64,000 nt of DNA from Taeniopygia guttata (GCF_048771995.1 NC_133026.1:122400001-122464000); one strand, 5' to 3'; positions 1-12,401 are shown, counted from the stretch's first letter. Numbers and translations are program-made. The notes: generated by a model from the letters alone, not told the origin.

Positions 1-1150
1 TTGCTTGTCTTTGTACTTTTTTCATCACAAATGTCTGGAATATTTTAGCCAGGCAAACATGCGTATTCATGTATGAATGAGCCTATTTGCATGTGAATCA
101 ACATATTTATCCATAAACAAGTTTGGGATTTTTTTCTGCTGAAAGTGCTTGCCCAGCTGATCTCTATATGCACATGGCAGAAAAGTGAATAGAAAAATGA
201 AATTGAATGTAAAATCTGCTAGGCAGACAATAAATCTGGCCTCTATACTTCTTTCCTTTCTAGCAGGCAAAACTCCAGCTTTCCTTTTTTCTTTAAAATA
301 AAGCATCAGGAGACCACATATACACAGAGATTCTTTCCCCTTCCCTTTCACATCCCTCCACTACAGGAATGAATTCTGCAAGTCCTCAATGCACAAAATT
401 CCAGGTAAAGCCATTAAAAACTGCAGGTGTTCAACACTTTTTACAGGCTGATCTTTTGAGGAATAACTCACAAAAATGTGCATGCCTTTCTCCAGGTGTT
501 CACAAAGCTCACCTCACCAATCTGTCATTGTCACTGGGCTAATGCACCCTAAAAGTGCTACTTCTCCTCTTCTCTTAGCCAGGATTTGGCCTTAAGCGTC
601 TCCCAAAATGAGTCTGTCTTTCTTCTTTCTATTATTGAGAGACTGAGAGAACAAACACTTCATTTTATTAAATATTGTCAAAATAACTCTTTGTGATTAA
701 TTCTGCATTTTCCATGTCTCTATTAAGTAATAACCATTTTTTAGGCCTAATTTGATTCTCTTCATTAAGGTAAAAAATTGAGCTTAAAGATTTCTATGAT
801 AGAAATGGTTTTTAAAAGCTCCTTCTTTTGTTAATTTCTAATATCCATTATTTCCAGGCCCATACATTTTATCTATAACTCAGTATAATATGTGTAGTGT
901 TTTTAATTGATTTGTGTTTACAAATATATGACTAGCCATGCTAACAGTTTACAATGCTAACTGCTCCAGTGTTTTATCTTGGAAGCTGGTCCATAGTAAA
1001 AGACTAGATAAGAATTTAAAAATAGATGAGACATGGAATGAATAAAATTTGCATTATTTACTCAATTTCCAATGGTATTTCTGACTGTTTCAGTGTCTCA
1101 CAGCTTGAAAATAGTGGAGGTAACATTAAGGTTGAACACCCATTTTACAG
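1..1150. other. AT-rich non-coding DNA, no gene seen
   Basis: Unique, AT-rich sequence with only short chance reading frames. An exact octamer ATTTGCAT, the classic POU-factor site, lies at 85-92, but one 8-mer is expected by chance in DNA of this size. I see no repeat family, RNA gene or splice-bounded exon. The region ends where purine-rich sequence begins to grade into the AGGGA array. Confidence 0.6.
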
Positions 1151-1563
1151 AGGGAGGGAGGGAAGGAGTGAAGGAGGGAGAGGGAAGGGAAGGGAAGGGA
1201 AGGGAAGGGAAGGGAAGGGAAGGGAAGGGAAGGGAAGGGAAGGGAAGGGAAGGGAAGGGAAGGGAAGGGAAGGGAAGGGAAGGGAAGGGAAGGGAAGGGA
1301 AGGGAAGGGAAGGGAAGGGAAGGGAAGGGAAGGGAAGGGAAGGGAAGGGAAGGGAAGGGAAGGGAAGGGAAGGGAAGGGAAGGGAAGGGAAGGGAAGGGA
1401 AGGGAAGGGAAGGGAAGGGAAGGGAAGGGAAGGGAAGGGAAGGGAAGGGAAGGGAAGGGAAGGGAAGGGAAGGGAAGGGAAGGGAAGGGAAGGGAAGGGA
1501 AGGGAAGGGAAGGGAAGGGAAGGGAAGGGAAGGGAAGGGAAGGGAAGGGAAGGGAAGGGAAGG
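1151..1563 (+). repeat. (AGGGA)n pentanucleotide microsatellite, 76 perfect units
   Basis: The perfect array runs from 1181 to 1563: 76 consecutive AGGGA units plus a partial one, with no interruption. It is preceded at 1151-1180 by degenerate GGGA/GGAA sequence that looks like the older seed. The + strand is wholly purine, so the DNA could form a triplex (H-DNA) or G-rich structure, which is inference from composition. A 5-bp unit gives the same 5-residue peptide in all three frames: Gly-Arg-Glu-Gly-Lys on + and Pro-Phe-Pro-Ser-Leu on -. The open frames of up to 204 codons here are therefore not genes. The motif is the same as the AAGGG unit that is pathogenic when expanded in human RFC1 (established knowledge); no relation of locus is implied. 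Confidence 0.98.
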
Positions 1564-2879
1564 TTTCTGTGTGACAAATTTCTAAAATATTTTCTGGATA
1601 CAAGAAATGCCTCCAGCTCAGATACATTTGTAAACACTATCCATTCAACATAATAGGTACTAAAAATATAAATATAATTCAATAATTTGTGAACCAAAGG
1701 AAACACTGGCATTTCTTTGAAATAGTTTGATGTATGTTTTAACTATGCCTAACTTAAAACATTACAAGTCCAAGTAAGAAAAACGTCATACGCAACATTT
1801 GTTTACTATATTTCCTGAGTTCTGCTTGGAATCTGGAGAAAAGGCAGTCTTCTCTCTTTCTACATCATACCAGGAATCTTTGGATAAAATACAAAAGGAA
1901 GGTATTAAACTTTAATTTAAGGATATTTAAGTTGGAAGAGTTTTCTTCTTTGTCAATGGTTTTCATAAGATTTCACACCAATTACTGTTTAAAAGAAATT
2001 TGATGTCCAACTTCTATACAATTTGTTCACGCACCTGGTCATTCTAGGGAAAATCACAGAGCCACCCAGTACCTTGGTATAAATGGCAAACCTCTCTCCC
2101 TGTATTTGGAGGTCAGTAGTGATGGAGGGTGGGATTAAGGTAAATTTATCCAGTGTTCAGTCAACTCAGCGGGACCAATTCCCATTTACCTAGACACCCT
2201 TTATAATGTTGTGTAGGGTAAGAGGCTTTAAATTACATACATTTGCAACCACTTTAAGGTCTTTTGTATAAATGAGAATCATTTGATCTGAGCCTCTCCA
2301 GTAGCTACAATGGGGCATTGGATCAGGCAAATATGCCTATTATTAACCAAAAGTATTAAAGGTCCTCCTCTTACGAGCATTACAATTCCACAACATGAAT
2401 CACGATCTTCTTCCTAAGAAGGAATGAAAAAGAAGTGTGTTTGCTGTCCCATTTGCACATTTTTCATATCTGATTTTATAGAAACAATTTCTCAAGACTT
2501 CCATGAATGGGCAGGACGGCAGAGATATCCTGTTCCCTTACATGGCTGACTAGCAGACTGTAACTGGTTTATTGCTTACTCACTCATAGTCACTTTTTAG
2601 CAGGGAAAAAATCCTTATTCCTTTCATTTTTTGCAATCCCAGTGAAAAACTAAATGTGCAACAACGTGATGTATTTGGCCTGCTCCCGTTAAAGTTAAAT
2701 ACAGCCTTTTCAATTTACACTTCCGACAGAAGATATGTGACAAATGACATAGTAATTTTCTTATTCCTTCATGTTCATAAAACATTGATAATGTGATTTT
2801 TACCTTCCCTTTGTTCTCAATTAAATGAAATGTTCCAATACAATTAATGTGTTCTTGCAATTTAGTTTTTCTTTAGAGG

Positions 2880-3800
2880 TTTCTCTTGCCTCTGATTAAC
2901 AGCATTTTCTATCCATTCTGAGAACCCCCAACTGCTATTCAGAATGTTTCATTATGCCTGGCAGCTATCAATACAATTGTGAACCAATATCATTTTAATT
3001 GTTTCACTAATAACTTGTTTTAAATGATTCAACAGTCATCAGGAAAGATAAGTGCTCTTGTACCCTGCAGGCTTGTAAGGATGATGGTATGAGGCAATGT
3101 AACAGAGTGCTGTATCAGAATAATGAAACCGTATGCACAAGATAATGACAAAGCACTTGCATTGCCGTAAAGATAAATGAAAACAGTAGATCTTCTTTTC
3201 ATTGTAATATAACATCCATTTCTATCTCCCATCTCAATCATTAGACTTTCCAAACAGATTACTACACAAATACACATATGCAACATGTCCCACAATAATA
3301 ACTGCGTGCTCCCATCTATCCAGGCAGATGGTGAGTGGTGGCGTTAACGAGCTTTACAAATGCTCTTGTTAATTAACAAAAATTGTTACTTTCTCATTTG
3401 AGGGGGGCTTATAAATTAGACTTAATTACACTAGATAATTGCAACTGCCAGCTACTGTGCAACTCGCTCATGTTCTGTTCTTTCAATGGCAAATCAACAA
3501 TTGCAACCCTTGCCTATTTGTGTAGATGAATTTAATAAGCAAACAACCCTTTTATGTTAATGGTTTACTGGCATTCATGGGTTTGGCAGGAGAAATGTGC
3601 TGGGGGAGGGTTTGCTAATGGCAGCACATAATCATATTAATTAAAATATAACTGCCATTTAAAGATTTGTAGTGTAGAATTAGAGCATGTTGGGAACTGA
3701 GAAAATCAAGCTAGAGTGCATATTAGCACCATTACTCTGTGCTCTCTGCACAGCAGTCAGCAACCTCATGTGTCATAAATGTAATTTATGAGTGCTGTTT
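2880..3800. promoter_or_regulatory. Candidate conserved non-coding element (homeodomain-type AT motifs)
   Basis: This stretch lacks low-complexity sequence and repeats but has several TAATTA or TTAATT cores (around 3371, 3421 and 3634). It also has a perfect 14-bp palindrome TTGTTAATTAACAA at 3366-3379. Such composition is typical of deeply conserved developmental enhancers in gene deserts, where homeodomain factors bind TAATTA. I cannot measure conservation from one sequence, so this is inference from texture only. It could equally be ordinary AT-rich DNA. Confidence 0.25.
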
Positions 3801-5063
3801 TCTTTGAAATATGTGTTTTTAGTTCACTCATCAGAATGTAAAAATTTGCAATGTCTGCTTCAGAAGGTTGAAAATAAATTTGCTTAGACCTGAGACCCAT
3901 GATCTGGTATTAACAAATCCCTCAACAATGAATTTTTTTATTCCTTGTATAATTTCTTCTTGTAAAACCAAGCATTCTGTTCTTTGAAGATGGATTCTAT
4001 GTTTTATTGCAACTGTAAGTCACACTATCACTACAAATTCTATATTATTATGCATTTTAGAATTCAGTATCATTTTTATGAGGCCTTTAATAAATACAGC
4101 TCTTTTTTTTTGTTTGGCTTTGGAAAAATTAGAGAAAAAAATATACCACTTTATATTTGGTCATGTAGAAACGCAGTGTCAAAAATGCTTTTGAAAGCTT
4201 TGGGGGTTTTCTGCTTTCCTGGATTCCCTTATCAATTTACAGGCACATTTTTATCTAAATCAATTCCACTTACGCAGTTTCCTCAAAAACGCTGAGATGT
4301 ACTTTCTGTGCAGTGTAATGACTTATTTGCTGGCATTCCTGGGAATGCAACTTCCCACAAAGTCCCTCTGAGACAAAATGATCCCTGGAATTAGAGTTAT
4401 GTGAGTGACAGGATGCAAGAAATTAGAATCATAGTAATTCTGTAATTTCTAGCAGTACAGAGGCAGCATGGCATATTATTTATGAATATATATGTGTATT
4501 CATATGTGTTACAGTATGTTATGCAAATATGCTCTCTGTGTGTGTGTCAAACATCTGTATATCAGTATCTTCAGCAATACATCACAGTTCAAAAGTCTTT
4601 ACTATATTGTGTCATCAGGGATTATCACATTGTCTTTCCAAAGTGCAGAAATCAAAAACAGCTGAAATCCCAAACATGACATGATTTTGTAATTTGTTTT
4701 AATATTTGTTTGCTTGTTTTATTTTTCTTTATAATGCAGATCTGAAAAATGAACCAAAGAGGAAATCCTAGTCCCTCTGGAGCTGAAGACAAAATCCCAT
4801 CACCTTTTGAAGGGTGCCTTAACTCTCGAGTTAAAGAAATTCTCAGCAAAATGGAAGTGTTATGGTACCCACAGGATTTTCGGCCTTACAGGCTGACAGC
4901 ACAGAATTGGAAGTGGCACTTCTGTCTCTTATTATTCCAAAAAGAATTGTCACTGGGGAATATTTCAGCATCTAGCAATCAGGGACTTCTGATTCTTCAG
5001 CTGTTATGAGAGATATTGCTGTCTTTTCACAGATGACATTAGGTGGAATAATTTCATTTTCAG

Positions 5064-5080
5064 CCCCCCCCCCTCCCCCC
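5064..5080 (+). repeat. C-rich homopolymer tract
   Basis: Ten C, one T, then six C. It is a short low-complexity tract and the only C-rich run of note on the + strand; the other long G/C runs in the window have the G's on +. Confidence 0.9.
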
Positions 5081-7524
5081 ACTTCCAAATATGCACCCTA
5101 ATATCTGTATCTTATCTGATGTAATTGACATGACTGTAATGGTTGTTTATAAGACTGACTCTAGATCTGACAATATATTCCAATGTTTTGATATTATCAC
5201 TGCATATTATCATACAGGCATGATGGACAATCACTGACAGATATTTGAGCAATTACAGCATATTTTATTGACAATTCTACACTATGACTATACATTAATT
5301 ATAGTAGAGACTATATCATACCAGAAACAATGATACTATTCAGGGCACAGCTGAAATAAAATCTTTATAAGCTAATGTACTAAAGTGGAATATTTATGAG
5401 TAAAACTGGAGGTCTGCATTTCTTTGTTCTAAGTTATTCTGTGGTGATGAGCATAAAAGAGATTGCAATTTTTATCTACTCTGCTACAAATTTCTCTATA
5501 AACCAAAATGTGTTCTACACTGCCTAGTCATCAACAGGGTTCTTGCAAGCAATCTTTGCATTATAAGCCAATGAGTCTCCATCATTGATTGCTACAAAAG
5601 TTATCTGCTGAAAAGAGGTAAGTCGGGGACTGGATGTCTTGCCTCAATAATAGGTGTGTCCCAAACCACATCCATTCTATGTGAAAAGCAAGGATTTGGC
5701 TTTTATCTGACCAGGACTTTTCTCTGTGACAGTAATAATCTCCACAGTTTTAGAACTGATTATTTCTATTCCATATGACTGCTTGATAACAAAGAACCTG
5801 ATTCAATGTCCAGTGAATATAATACAGGTGAGAGGAATCAAAGAAAATCAGAAAAAGCTTTGTAAGATGATAGGATCAGTTCTTAAAGTTTCAGCAAAGA
5901 ATTTCCTACTATAAGAATTGCAGATAAGCCACCTAATTTTTATTTTTTTCTCATATGCTCTTTTGCCAAAAAGAATACCTAGCTGAATGGAGTTTATGTG
6001 CAGAAGGTCTTAACTGAGGAGTGTCCTTACATCATTGCAGAGGAGAAAAATATATAACCTGGAGGGGAAAAATCACATCCTGATACACTCAAATGCACAT
6101 GGGCTGCTTAGTCATAGTGCCTCTGTAGATGGGTGAATAATCAGCAGAAGAGGCCCCTGAAGAGCTGTGGCTGAGGCAGTCAGTGAGAAGGGCAATGGGC
6201 TGCAAAGCAGCAGACTCTCAGGAGCTGAAGGAAGAGCTCTGTAAGGCAGGGAGCAGGACCTGCAATCCCTGAGGTAGACAGGGGGAACAGACTGAGCTTG
6301 CAGATCCACCCACCATACAAGCACTCTGTGACAGTAATCTCCATCATGGTGATCCCTCCCAGATTTGAGATCCTGATCTTCGACATTAGAATTTGCACAT
6401 TGTCCATAATCCTTGGCCACAAGCCCTGAACCTTCTACTGCATCATGATGGAGAGTGGTTTATTTCTTTGCAATGCTCAAAGCAGTCTTTTCCTGGCTCT
6501 CAAGGGTATGTTTCTCCAATGATCCTTATAGACCTCGGCCCCTCTGTTTTCAGCCTGCCCATATTTCCAAGGCCTTTGCTGTTATCTCATATGTTAACAG
6601 CAGCAGACACCTGGTACCAAACTCGGATTCATACAGCGTGTTCTCATAAATAGCTGATAACAAGCCTAATAGGCCAGGAGTAGGGTGTTCCATTGTTAGC
6701 ACAAAGTAAATTCAGCACAAAGTCTGAGGTCCGTTACTGGCAAAAATAACATAGGTTTTACTGGGTCACAGGAGAAGAAATATATGAATTTTTTTCTTGG
6801 TGTTTTTTTTGTCCCCAAAAATTAACAAAGACACCGGCTGGAAAATTTACTCATTCTGGAAAAAACAAAACTCCTAGAGGCTGAATATTCTTTAACTGAT
6901 GAGTTGTACAACACTGGAATTCTGTAATTCTAGACAAGAGAGGCAGTTGTGCTTTCTTTCCATGTGGTTTGTGTCAGTTTTCATACTATTGAGGCACAAA
7001 ATTATTTGGTCAGCTTGGTTAATTTTTCTCGCCTAAACATCAGTGAAATCTGATTATATAAAGATGTGTCACTGCATGCCTTTATCAAGCTAAATGCCAG
7101 GCTAGTGACATGGGAAGATGGACTTTAAAAGGCCAGTATTCCCAATGGTGTAATTTTCTTCTACAATGAGTGTTATTAGAAATAGGGAGGTGCAGTTTTT
7201 CAGAAGAGAAGACATAAATCCATTATCATGGCATCCATTCTAAGTAAAGACAGCCTTCTTCTTCTGTTACCACTTTTTCCCTCACTAGACAGACAGCACA
7301 GCTGGTTGAATAAACTTGCTGCTTCCTGGAACTCTTCTGGTCAGCAATCTGGATACTGAAACAATAGCAGCCAGAGCCACATCCTGCATATAAACGAGCT
7401 GTCCAGAAAAATCCTCTTTTATGACTTCAGATCAGTGCTGTTCAGAGTTTCAGGCATGGATAAGCAGTTTCTTCCTCACAGCAGTGACATTCCACCTGAC
7501 TGGGAGAGGTTGCCCCTAGGACCC

Positions 7525-8613
7525 TAGAATCATAGACCAGCCAAGGTTGGAAGGGACATTAAGAGATTTTCTAGTCCCTGTACAGTCATGTCTTGAAAAT
7601 CTCCAGTATGGAGACTCTTCCATATCCTTGGGCAAGTTATTACAATGAATGATCTTTTCCACTGTAAAATATTTCTTTTTTTATGTTAAGATAAAACCTC
7701 TCCCTGTGTAATTTGTCTTTATGTGACTTCTTGTGGAGAGACTCTGTCCTCTTTATCGGACCTTTAAATCCATCAGAATATTGTTATGAGTTATGTCCTG
7801 AGCTTTCTCTTCTCCAGGGTGCAAAGTCCTACTCCTTCAGTCTTTTCTCTCTCATCATCATTGTGGCCCTCCTTTGGACCCTTTCTTTGCATCTTTCTTG
7901 CATTTCTTGTGTGGATACCAGCCTGATAAGTGGTGAGGAGACTGGAATGATCATGTTTCCTTCTCTCCCAATAATGTCCCTGTGAATCAGCCTAGGGTCT
8001 GATTCTCCTTGGTTGCTGCAGTGCTGCACCACTGACTTATGTTCAACTTGTTGTTGTCCACCAGGACTACCAGGTGACTTTCAGCAGAGTTGTTCCCCAG
8101 CTACACAGAGCTTAACCTGTACCAGGCTTTTTGGGTACTCCATTTCAGGTGTGGGATTTGGCACTTATCTTTGTTGAACTTCATGCTGGTTTTGCTTGCC
8201 CTTCCTTCCAGCTTGTCCAGGTCTATCTGGAAGAGGGTTCTCCCTTGTAAAGTGTTCAACTTATCAGCCAGTTTGGTGCCAGCAAACCTGATAAGATTTC
8301 AGTGCCATCATCTGGGTCATCTATGAAGATTTTGAACTCTTTGGGGCCCAGTATCAATCCTGGAGCACTCCACTTGTGACAGTCCATCCGCCTGAGTGAA
8401 AACCATTGAATACAACTTTTAAGTGCAACCTGTTTGATAATTTTCCATGCATCCTTTGGATCACTCATCCAACCTGTATCTTGCCAGTTTATCCAGGAGG
8501 AAGCTGTGGAAAACAGTGTTGAGGACTTTGCTGAAGTCTAGGTAAAAAACATCCACTGCTCTCTCCATGTCTACAGAAGATGCTATTTCATTGCAGAAAG
8601 AGATTGGGTAACT
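7525..8613 (-). mobile_element. CR1 LINE fragment, 5'-truncated, minus strand
   Basis: CR1 is a non-LTR retrotransposon that copies itself by target-primed reverse transcription and usually leaves 5'-truncated copies. The + strand begins with the complement of the CR1 3' end: TAGAATCATAG at 7525-7535, then GGTTGGAAGGGACATT. It continues through recognisable antisense CR1 blocks: TGGCCCTCCTTTGGACCC near 7864, TTGTTGAACTTCATGCTGG near 8171, CTTGTCCAGGTCTATCTGG near 8213, and CTGAAGTCTAGGTA near 8532. Similarity fades at about 8613. Reading the minus strand, 8468-8256 encodes a residue of the RT domain with GLILGPKEFKIFIDDPDDG, resembling the conserved Gly-x-x-LGP-x-x-F-x-I-(Y/F)-I-x-D block. 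The catalytic Phe-Ala-Asp-Asp box near 8270-8290 has lost one Asp codon. With many stops and indels, the element is long dead and only its C-terminal RT part and 3' UTR remain. Confidence 0.93.
8256..8468 (-). pseudogene. CR1 ORF2 reverse-transcriptase remnant
   Basis: An open frame of about 70 codons inside the CR1 element retains the segment just before the catalytic aspartate box (LGPKEFKIFIDDPDDG). It then slips out of frame where the Phe-Ala-Asp-Asp motif has a 3-bp loss. Full-length CR1 ORF2 is about 900 or more residues with an endonuclease and an RT domain, and only a scrap is present here. It is non-functional. The overlapping + strand frames are antisense shadows. Confidence 0.8.
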
Positions 8614-9819
8614 TTAAATTATTTGCTACTGATAAATCTGAATTAATTATACTTTAGCTAATATCTCTAAGGCAATCCTTTGCATCATCTTGCAGAAAAA
8701 CCTCAGGTAACAAGGTAACAACCACCACTACCTTACATGACAGTTGGAATATAATCTAGAATAGGCTTTTTGTTGGTTAGTTTTGACTTTCTAATTCTCT
8801 AATAAAATTCTAAGATACTCAAATTTTTTTTTTTTTTTTTTTTTTGATTTAAAGCCAGTGAGTACCAGAAAATAACTTCAGATTTTCAAGTATAGTTTTT
8901 CCTTTCTACATGTTTCTCATTTGGAGAAGTGGACTCTTACTTTGACTGCCTGTCATGCAAAGCCCTTAGCATTGTTCTGTCCAATAACAATTGTAAAAAG
9001 CTTCTACTAAAGAAACCAAAACCCAATTATCCACTCCATGAATCAACAGCAAAAAAATAACACAGAAATCTTTTAATCAACAGATAACCAGACAGAAAAG
9101 GTTTCCTAGACAACCTTACAATGATTTTGGTAGTTATATTGGCAACATTCCAAAAGATCATCTTGGAATAATCATATGTCGGCAAGACAGCAAGAACAAC
9201 ACCTTACATAATTTCCCTAAATCCCTCCTCAGCTATAGGTCTTATGCAGATGATTTCCAGACAAGCACATGTAACTGGACGCACCCTAGGTTACATGGTG
9301 GACAAAGAAAACAGTAAATATGAATATTAATATGAATATATAGTAATACATATATTAAGGTTAAGCTATTGTTTCTTTCAGTCAACAGAAAAGTAAATAC
9401 ACAAACAAGAAAATGGATTGCTAGTAAAGACTTTTGCTAAGCGACTAATTAATACCACTAAATTGGACAGCATACTCAGTGTAAAGGAGAATTCATGAGG
9501 GTGGAAGCAATATTATGCAAAAAATGTTTCACTTAATGTAACTGTATACATATATGTAATGCCTAACAATCACTTTTCTGCAAGCCAAAAAATTTTTCTT
9601 CTGCCCTTCATGGATGAAATGTGAGAATTAAATCTGGAACAAAGGTTTCTTGTAACTGAATGTTTTTCCAGATAGCTGTGTAAATACTTATGCTATGGTT
9701 ATTGCAGTTAAAAGCCTTCCTCCTAAATGAGATTTCCTTGAAGTTTGATAAAACTGAGAGTTTGGAGGAGCTTAATTTTTAGTTAAATAAAGAAGAAATC
9801 TTTATTTTTCCTTAATTTT
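8614..9819. other. AT-rich non-coding DNA with a T22 homopolymer
   Basis: No gene seen. A run of 22 T lies at 8824-8845, about 210 bp beyond the truncated CR1 end. It could be the poly(A) tail of a minus-strand insertion, but no polyadenylation signal or target duplication is evident. The rest is unique AT-rich sequence. Confidence 0.55.
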
Positions 9820-9955
9820 TTTTTTTGCTTTATGTTCCTTTTATCAAGAGTAAAACATCACTATATTGACAAAAGTGAGCTTCTGAAAATCAAGACAGAT
9901 GCAGTTGCACATTATTACTCTTATAGGCACTTACTAGACAGTGGTTTCTGGTTAC
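9820..9955 (+). repeat. Dispersed direct duplication, copy 1 (136 bp)
   Basis: This segment matches 11044-11179 at 134 of 136 positions with no gaps (constant offset of 1224). The differences are G at 9850 versus A at 11074, and T at 9921 versus C at 11145. Copy 1 has a longer T-run at its left edge. Read on the minus strand it would end in an A-run, reminiscent of a retroposed tail, but no AATAAA signal or flanking target duplication is visible. It matches no family I know. The open frame across it (9832-10029) is probably incidental. Confidence 0.95.
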
Positions 9956-11043
9956 CCAGGTTATACACTTTGCTCTTAAATGTGTGCATCTCAGTTTATA
10001 GCCCTAATCACTGCAAGACATATCTGTAAATATGCACAGGTCAACTCTTGCTTTGTATGGAGTATATGGCTACTACACAGAGTTCAGCTGGTGATACTAT
10101 GCACACAGTTGTAATGACTTTGGGTTTGGACACCCCTCTCCACATCCCCAGTCCCACTGAACTACTGACAAATGATTTCCATTTAGGTCATGCATTGCCC
10201 ACCACTCTCATAAGTCAGAAATTTAAACAAAACTCTCACATAAATTAGCAAACTGCTGTACCTCCCAAGTTGTCCATATTTACTTCCAATCAAAGGCATC
10301 TAGAGAAAAGAGTATAAAGGTGATATGATGCCCAGAAGTACTCTGTCCTGTGTTTGGCACTTCTGTGGAGCTAAAACAAGCAGCTGGAGAACATCTCAAG
10401 CATTCCCAGCTGTACAGTATAAATTAAAGGCAATATTTATGCTTGTGACTTATTTTGGTAAGTTTTAGCTGTCATTTAATGAAAACCTACTGAAATCACA
10501 CACTAAAGAAATGTGATTGGTGTTTTAAAAGCCTTTTTCTCTGGGACACCCCGGTGTCTAGCACCTCAGTTAACCAGTGGCAAATGACATAGTGAATGGT
10601 TCCTTCATATTTCTTATTCTTTCACAGTGCATCAACATCTATCAGCAACGTGAACTGAGTGAAACAGAGTAGCTGTATCTCTATGACTTGCCCATGGTGC
10701 TCTGATGAAATGTTTCGAAAGTTTTCTCAAAGGAATTTCATCCTAGCCTTTGGTTTCCTGGCGTTTTGCCCATTGTACCATTGAGTACTGCAGAAAATTA
10801 AAATCAAAGCTAAAAGCTGGCATTGTGACTAAAAGTTTTAGATTAAGTGAAAGATGCTGTTAAGCTGTTTATATCACATAAATGGTGGTTTATTTCTTTG
10901 TAGAGGGCCACAGAGAATAAACCAGAATTCCCGTTTTATTGACGTCAGTGAATGCAGATTGCATCAGGGCTGGCTAAGGTATGAAATGTCCTTGTCATAA
11001 AATTATAGTGATAAGAATGAACATAAAATCCTTTTTCCTAGGA
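9956..11043. other. Unique DNA between the two duplicate copies
   Basis: Roughly 1.1 kb of unique sequence separates the two 136-bp copies. Short frames only; no gene, RNA or recognised element. None of this spacer appears to have been copied along with the duplicated segment. Confidence 0.55.
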
Positions 11044-11179
11044 TTTTTTTGCTTTATGTTCCTTTTATCAAGAATAAAACATCACTATATTGACAAAAGT
11101 GAGCTTCTGAAAATCAAGACAGATGCAGTTGCACATTATTACTCCTATAGGCACTTACTAGACAGTGGTTTCTGGTTAC
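11044..11179 (+). repeat. Dispersed direct duplication, copy 2 (136 bp)
   Basis: Second copy of 9820-9955, in the same orientation, with two substitutions and no indels. The flanks differ completely: left TTCCTAGGA, right TGATATAGCT. Divergence of about 1.5% suggests a recent event, or gene conversion between copies. The absence of flanking direct repeats favours template switching or repair-linked duplication over retroposition. Confidence 0.95.
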
Positions 11180-12401
11180 TGATATAGCTAAATCAGAGTT
11201 AAAATATGAAATCATAAATGCTTTCTATTTTATTTTATTTATGCTCTTTATGAACAGCAACTAAAATGATGTGGATAAGAGTAATTCAATGAAGGGAAAA
11301 ATTGTTCTACTTTCTTATGACATCTGTAAAACTCATCAGCTGTTAAAGCTTTCTATTCATTGCAGAACCATCTACTATCAATAGCCAAAAAAAATGAAGT
11401 AATTAGGAAGAAACAAAATAAATTATAGAGCTTTTTAAAATACAGCTCTGTACTTTGTATTTGTTAATCATCAAACAATTTGAAATAACTTCTTTATTTA
11501 AAAATGAGCACATTTTCAATCACTGAATTACAAATATTTTTGGCATTTCTTTTCATTCACTTCTTCCATAATCTAATAGGTATCTTACAGAATAGGAGTA
11601 TGCTAATTTTTTTATTTTCTCCAATAATTTCTTCTTTACATTTTTGTTTTCTAATGTTAGTACTTCTTGAAAACTCGAATCTGAAGAAAAGATTTAAAAG
11701 ACTGGAATTTCAGAAAGGAAAAAAATGGAAATGAACAAAAAAAACATCTACGAATATCTGCATCTAAAGAATGACACAAAGATATACTGAAATTTTTTGT
11801 GTCTCTGACTCACTGCACAAGAAAAGGGAACATTCAGGGGTATTGAAAGGTGGCAAATTCAAAATTGACACAGGGAAATATTTTCTTAAACTATACAAGA
11901 TATTCTTGATTTAAAGTGGGACTTGATTTTATACAGATGATAAACCAGTTATAATAGTGAATACATTTTTTTTAAAAAAACCAAAACCTTAAAGATAATA
12001 ATTTGAAAAAAGCTCTGCATTTTAGACATCTCACCTAAGAAAAGTTCCTTTCACTTTCCTCAGAGGCATCTAGGGCTGCTGTTAGGCAGAAAGCTACAGT
12101 GGATGAACTCTAGTGTTACCCAAAACATTCTTGCAAGTGATTCTGCAAAACAGAAAATCCATTTCCCTTCAACTTCAATTACGTTAGTTGTTGCTACAAA
12201 TTAGAAACTTCATGTAAGATATCTTATGGTTTCTTAGTGTAAACTTGCATGAACACACAAACATATTTTTAATCATTTCTGCCCTGAAGTACTGAAAATG
12301 AAAAACTCTTACATATATGTTTTGCATTATGGAATGCTATCCCACATCCTGCTCTCACTTACTAACAAGGAAGACTCACAATTGTCACACTAATATGAAA
12401 A

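Larger units (their letters stand above)
1564..7524. other. Unique non-coding DNA between the AGGGA array and the CR1 element
   Basis: No gene recognised. The reading frames are under about 105 codons and have no recognisable domain. The stretch contains a candidate conserved element (about 2880-3800, listed separately) and a C-rich tract at 5064-5080 (ten C, one T, six C). A somewhat more GC-rich patch at about 6110-6650 contains several short overlapping frames on both strands but no recognisable protein or repeat family. It could be an old, unrecognised transposon remnant. Confidence 0.5.

Noticed and set aside
1181..1563. Tandem array as CRISPR, telomere or centromere satellite
   Set aside because: There are no unique spacers. 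The unit is AGGGA rather than TTAGGG. It is a 383-bp local array within unique DNA.
1026..1712. Long frames on both strands over the AGGGA array (182, 193, 204 and 160 codons)
   Set aside because: A 5-bp unit without a stop codon stays open in all frames. The peptides are pure GREGK or PFPSL repeats, not proteins.
6112..6653. Cluster of overlapping 64-102 codon frames in a GC-richer patch
   Set aside because: The frames lie on both strands, share no domain and have no splice-consistent structure. Probably composition alone.
8090..8326. 78-codon + frame inside CR1
   Set aside because: Antisense shadow of the CR1 reverse-transcriptase region.
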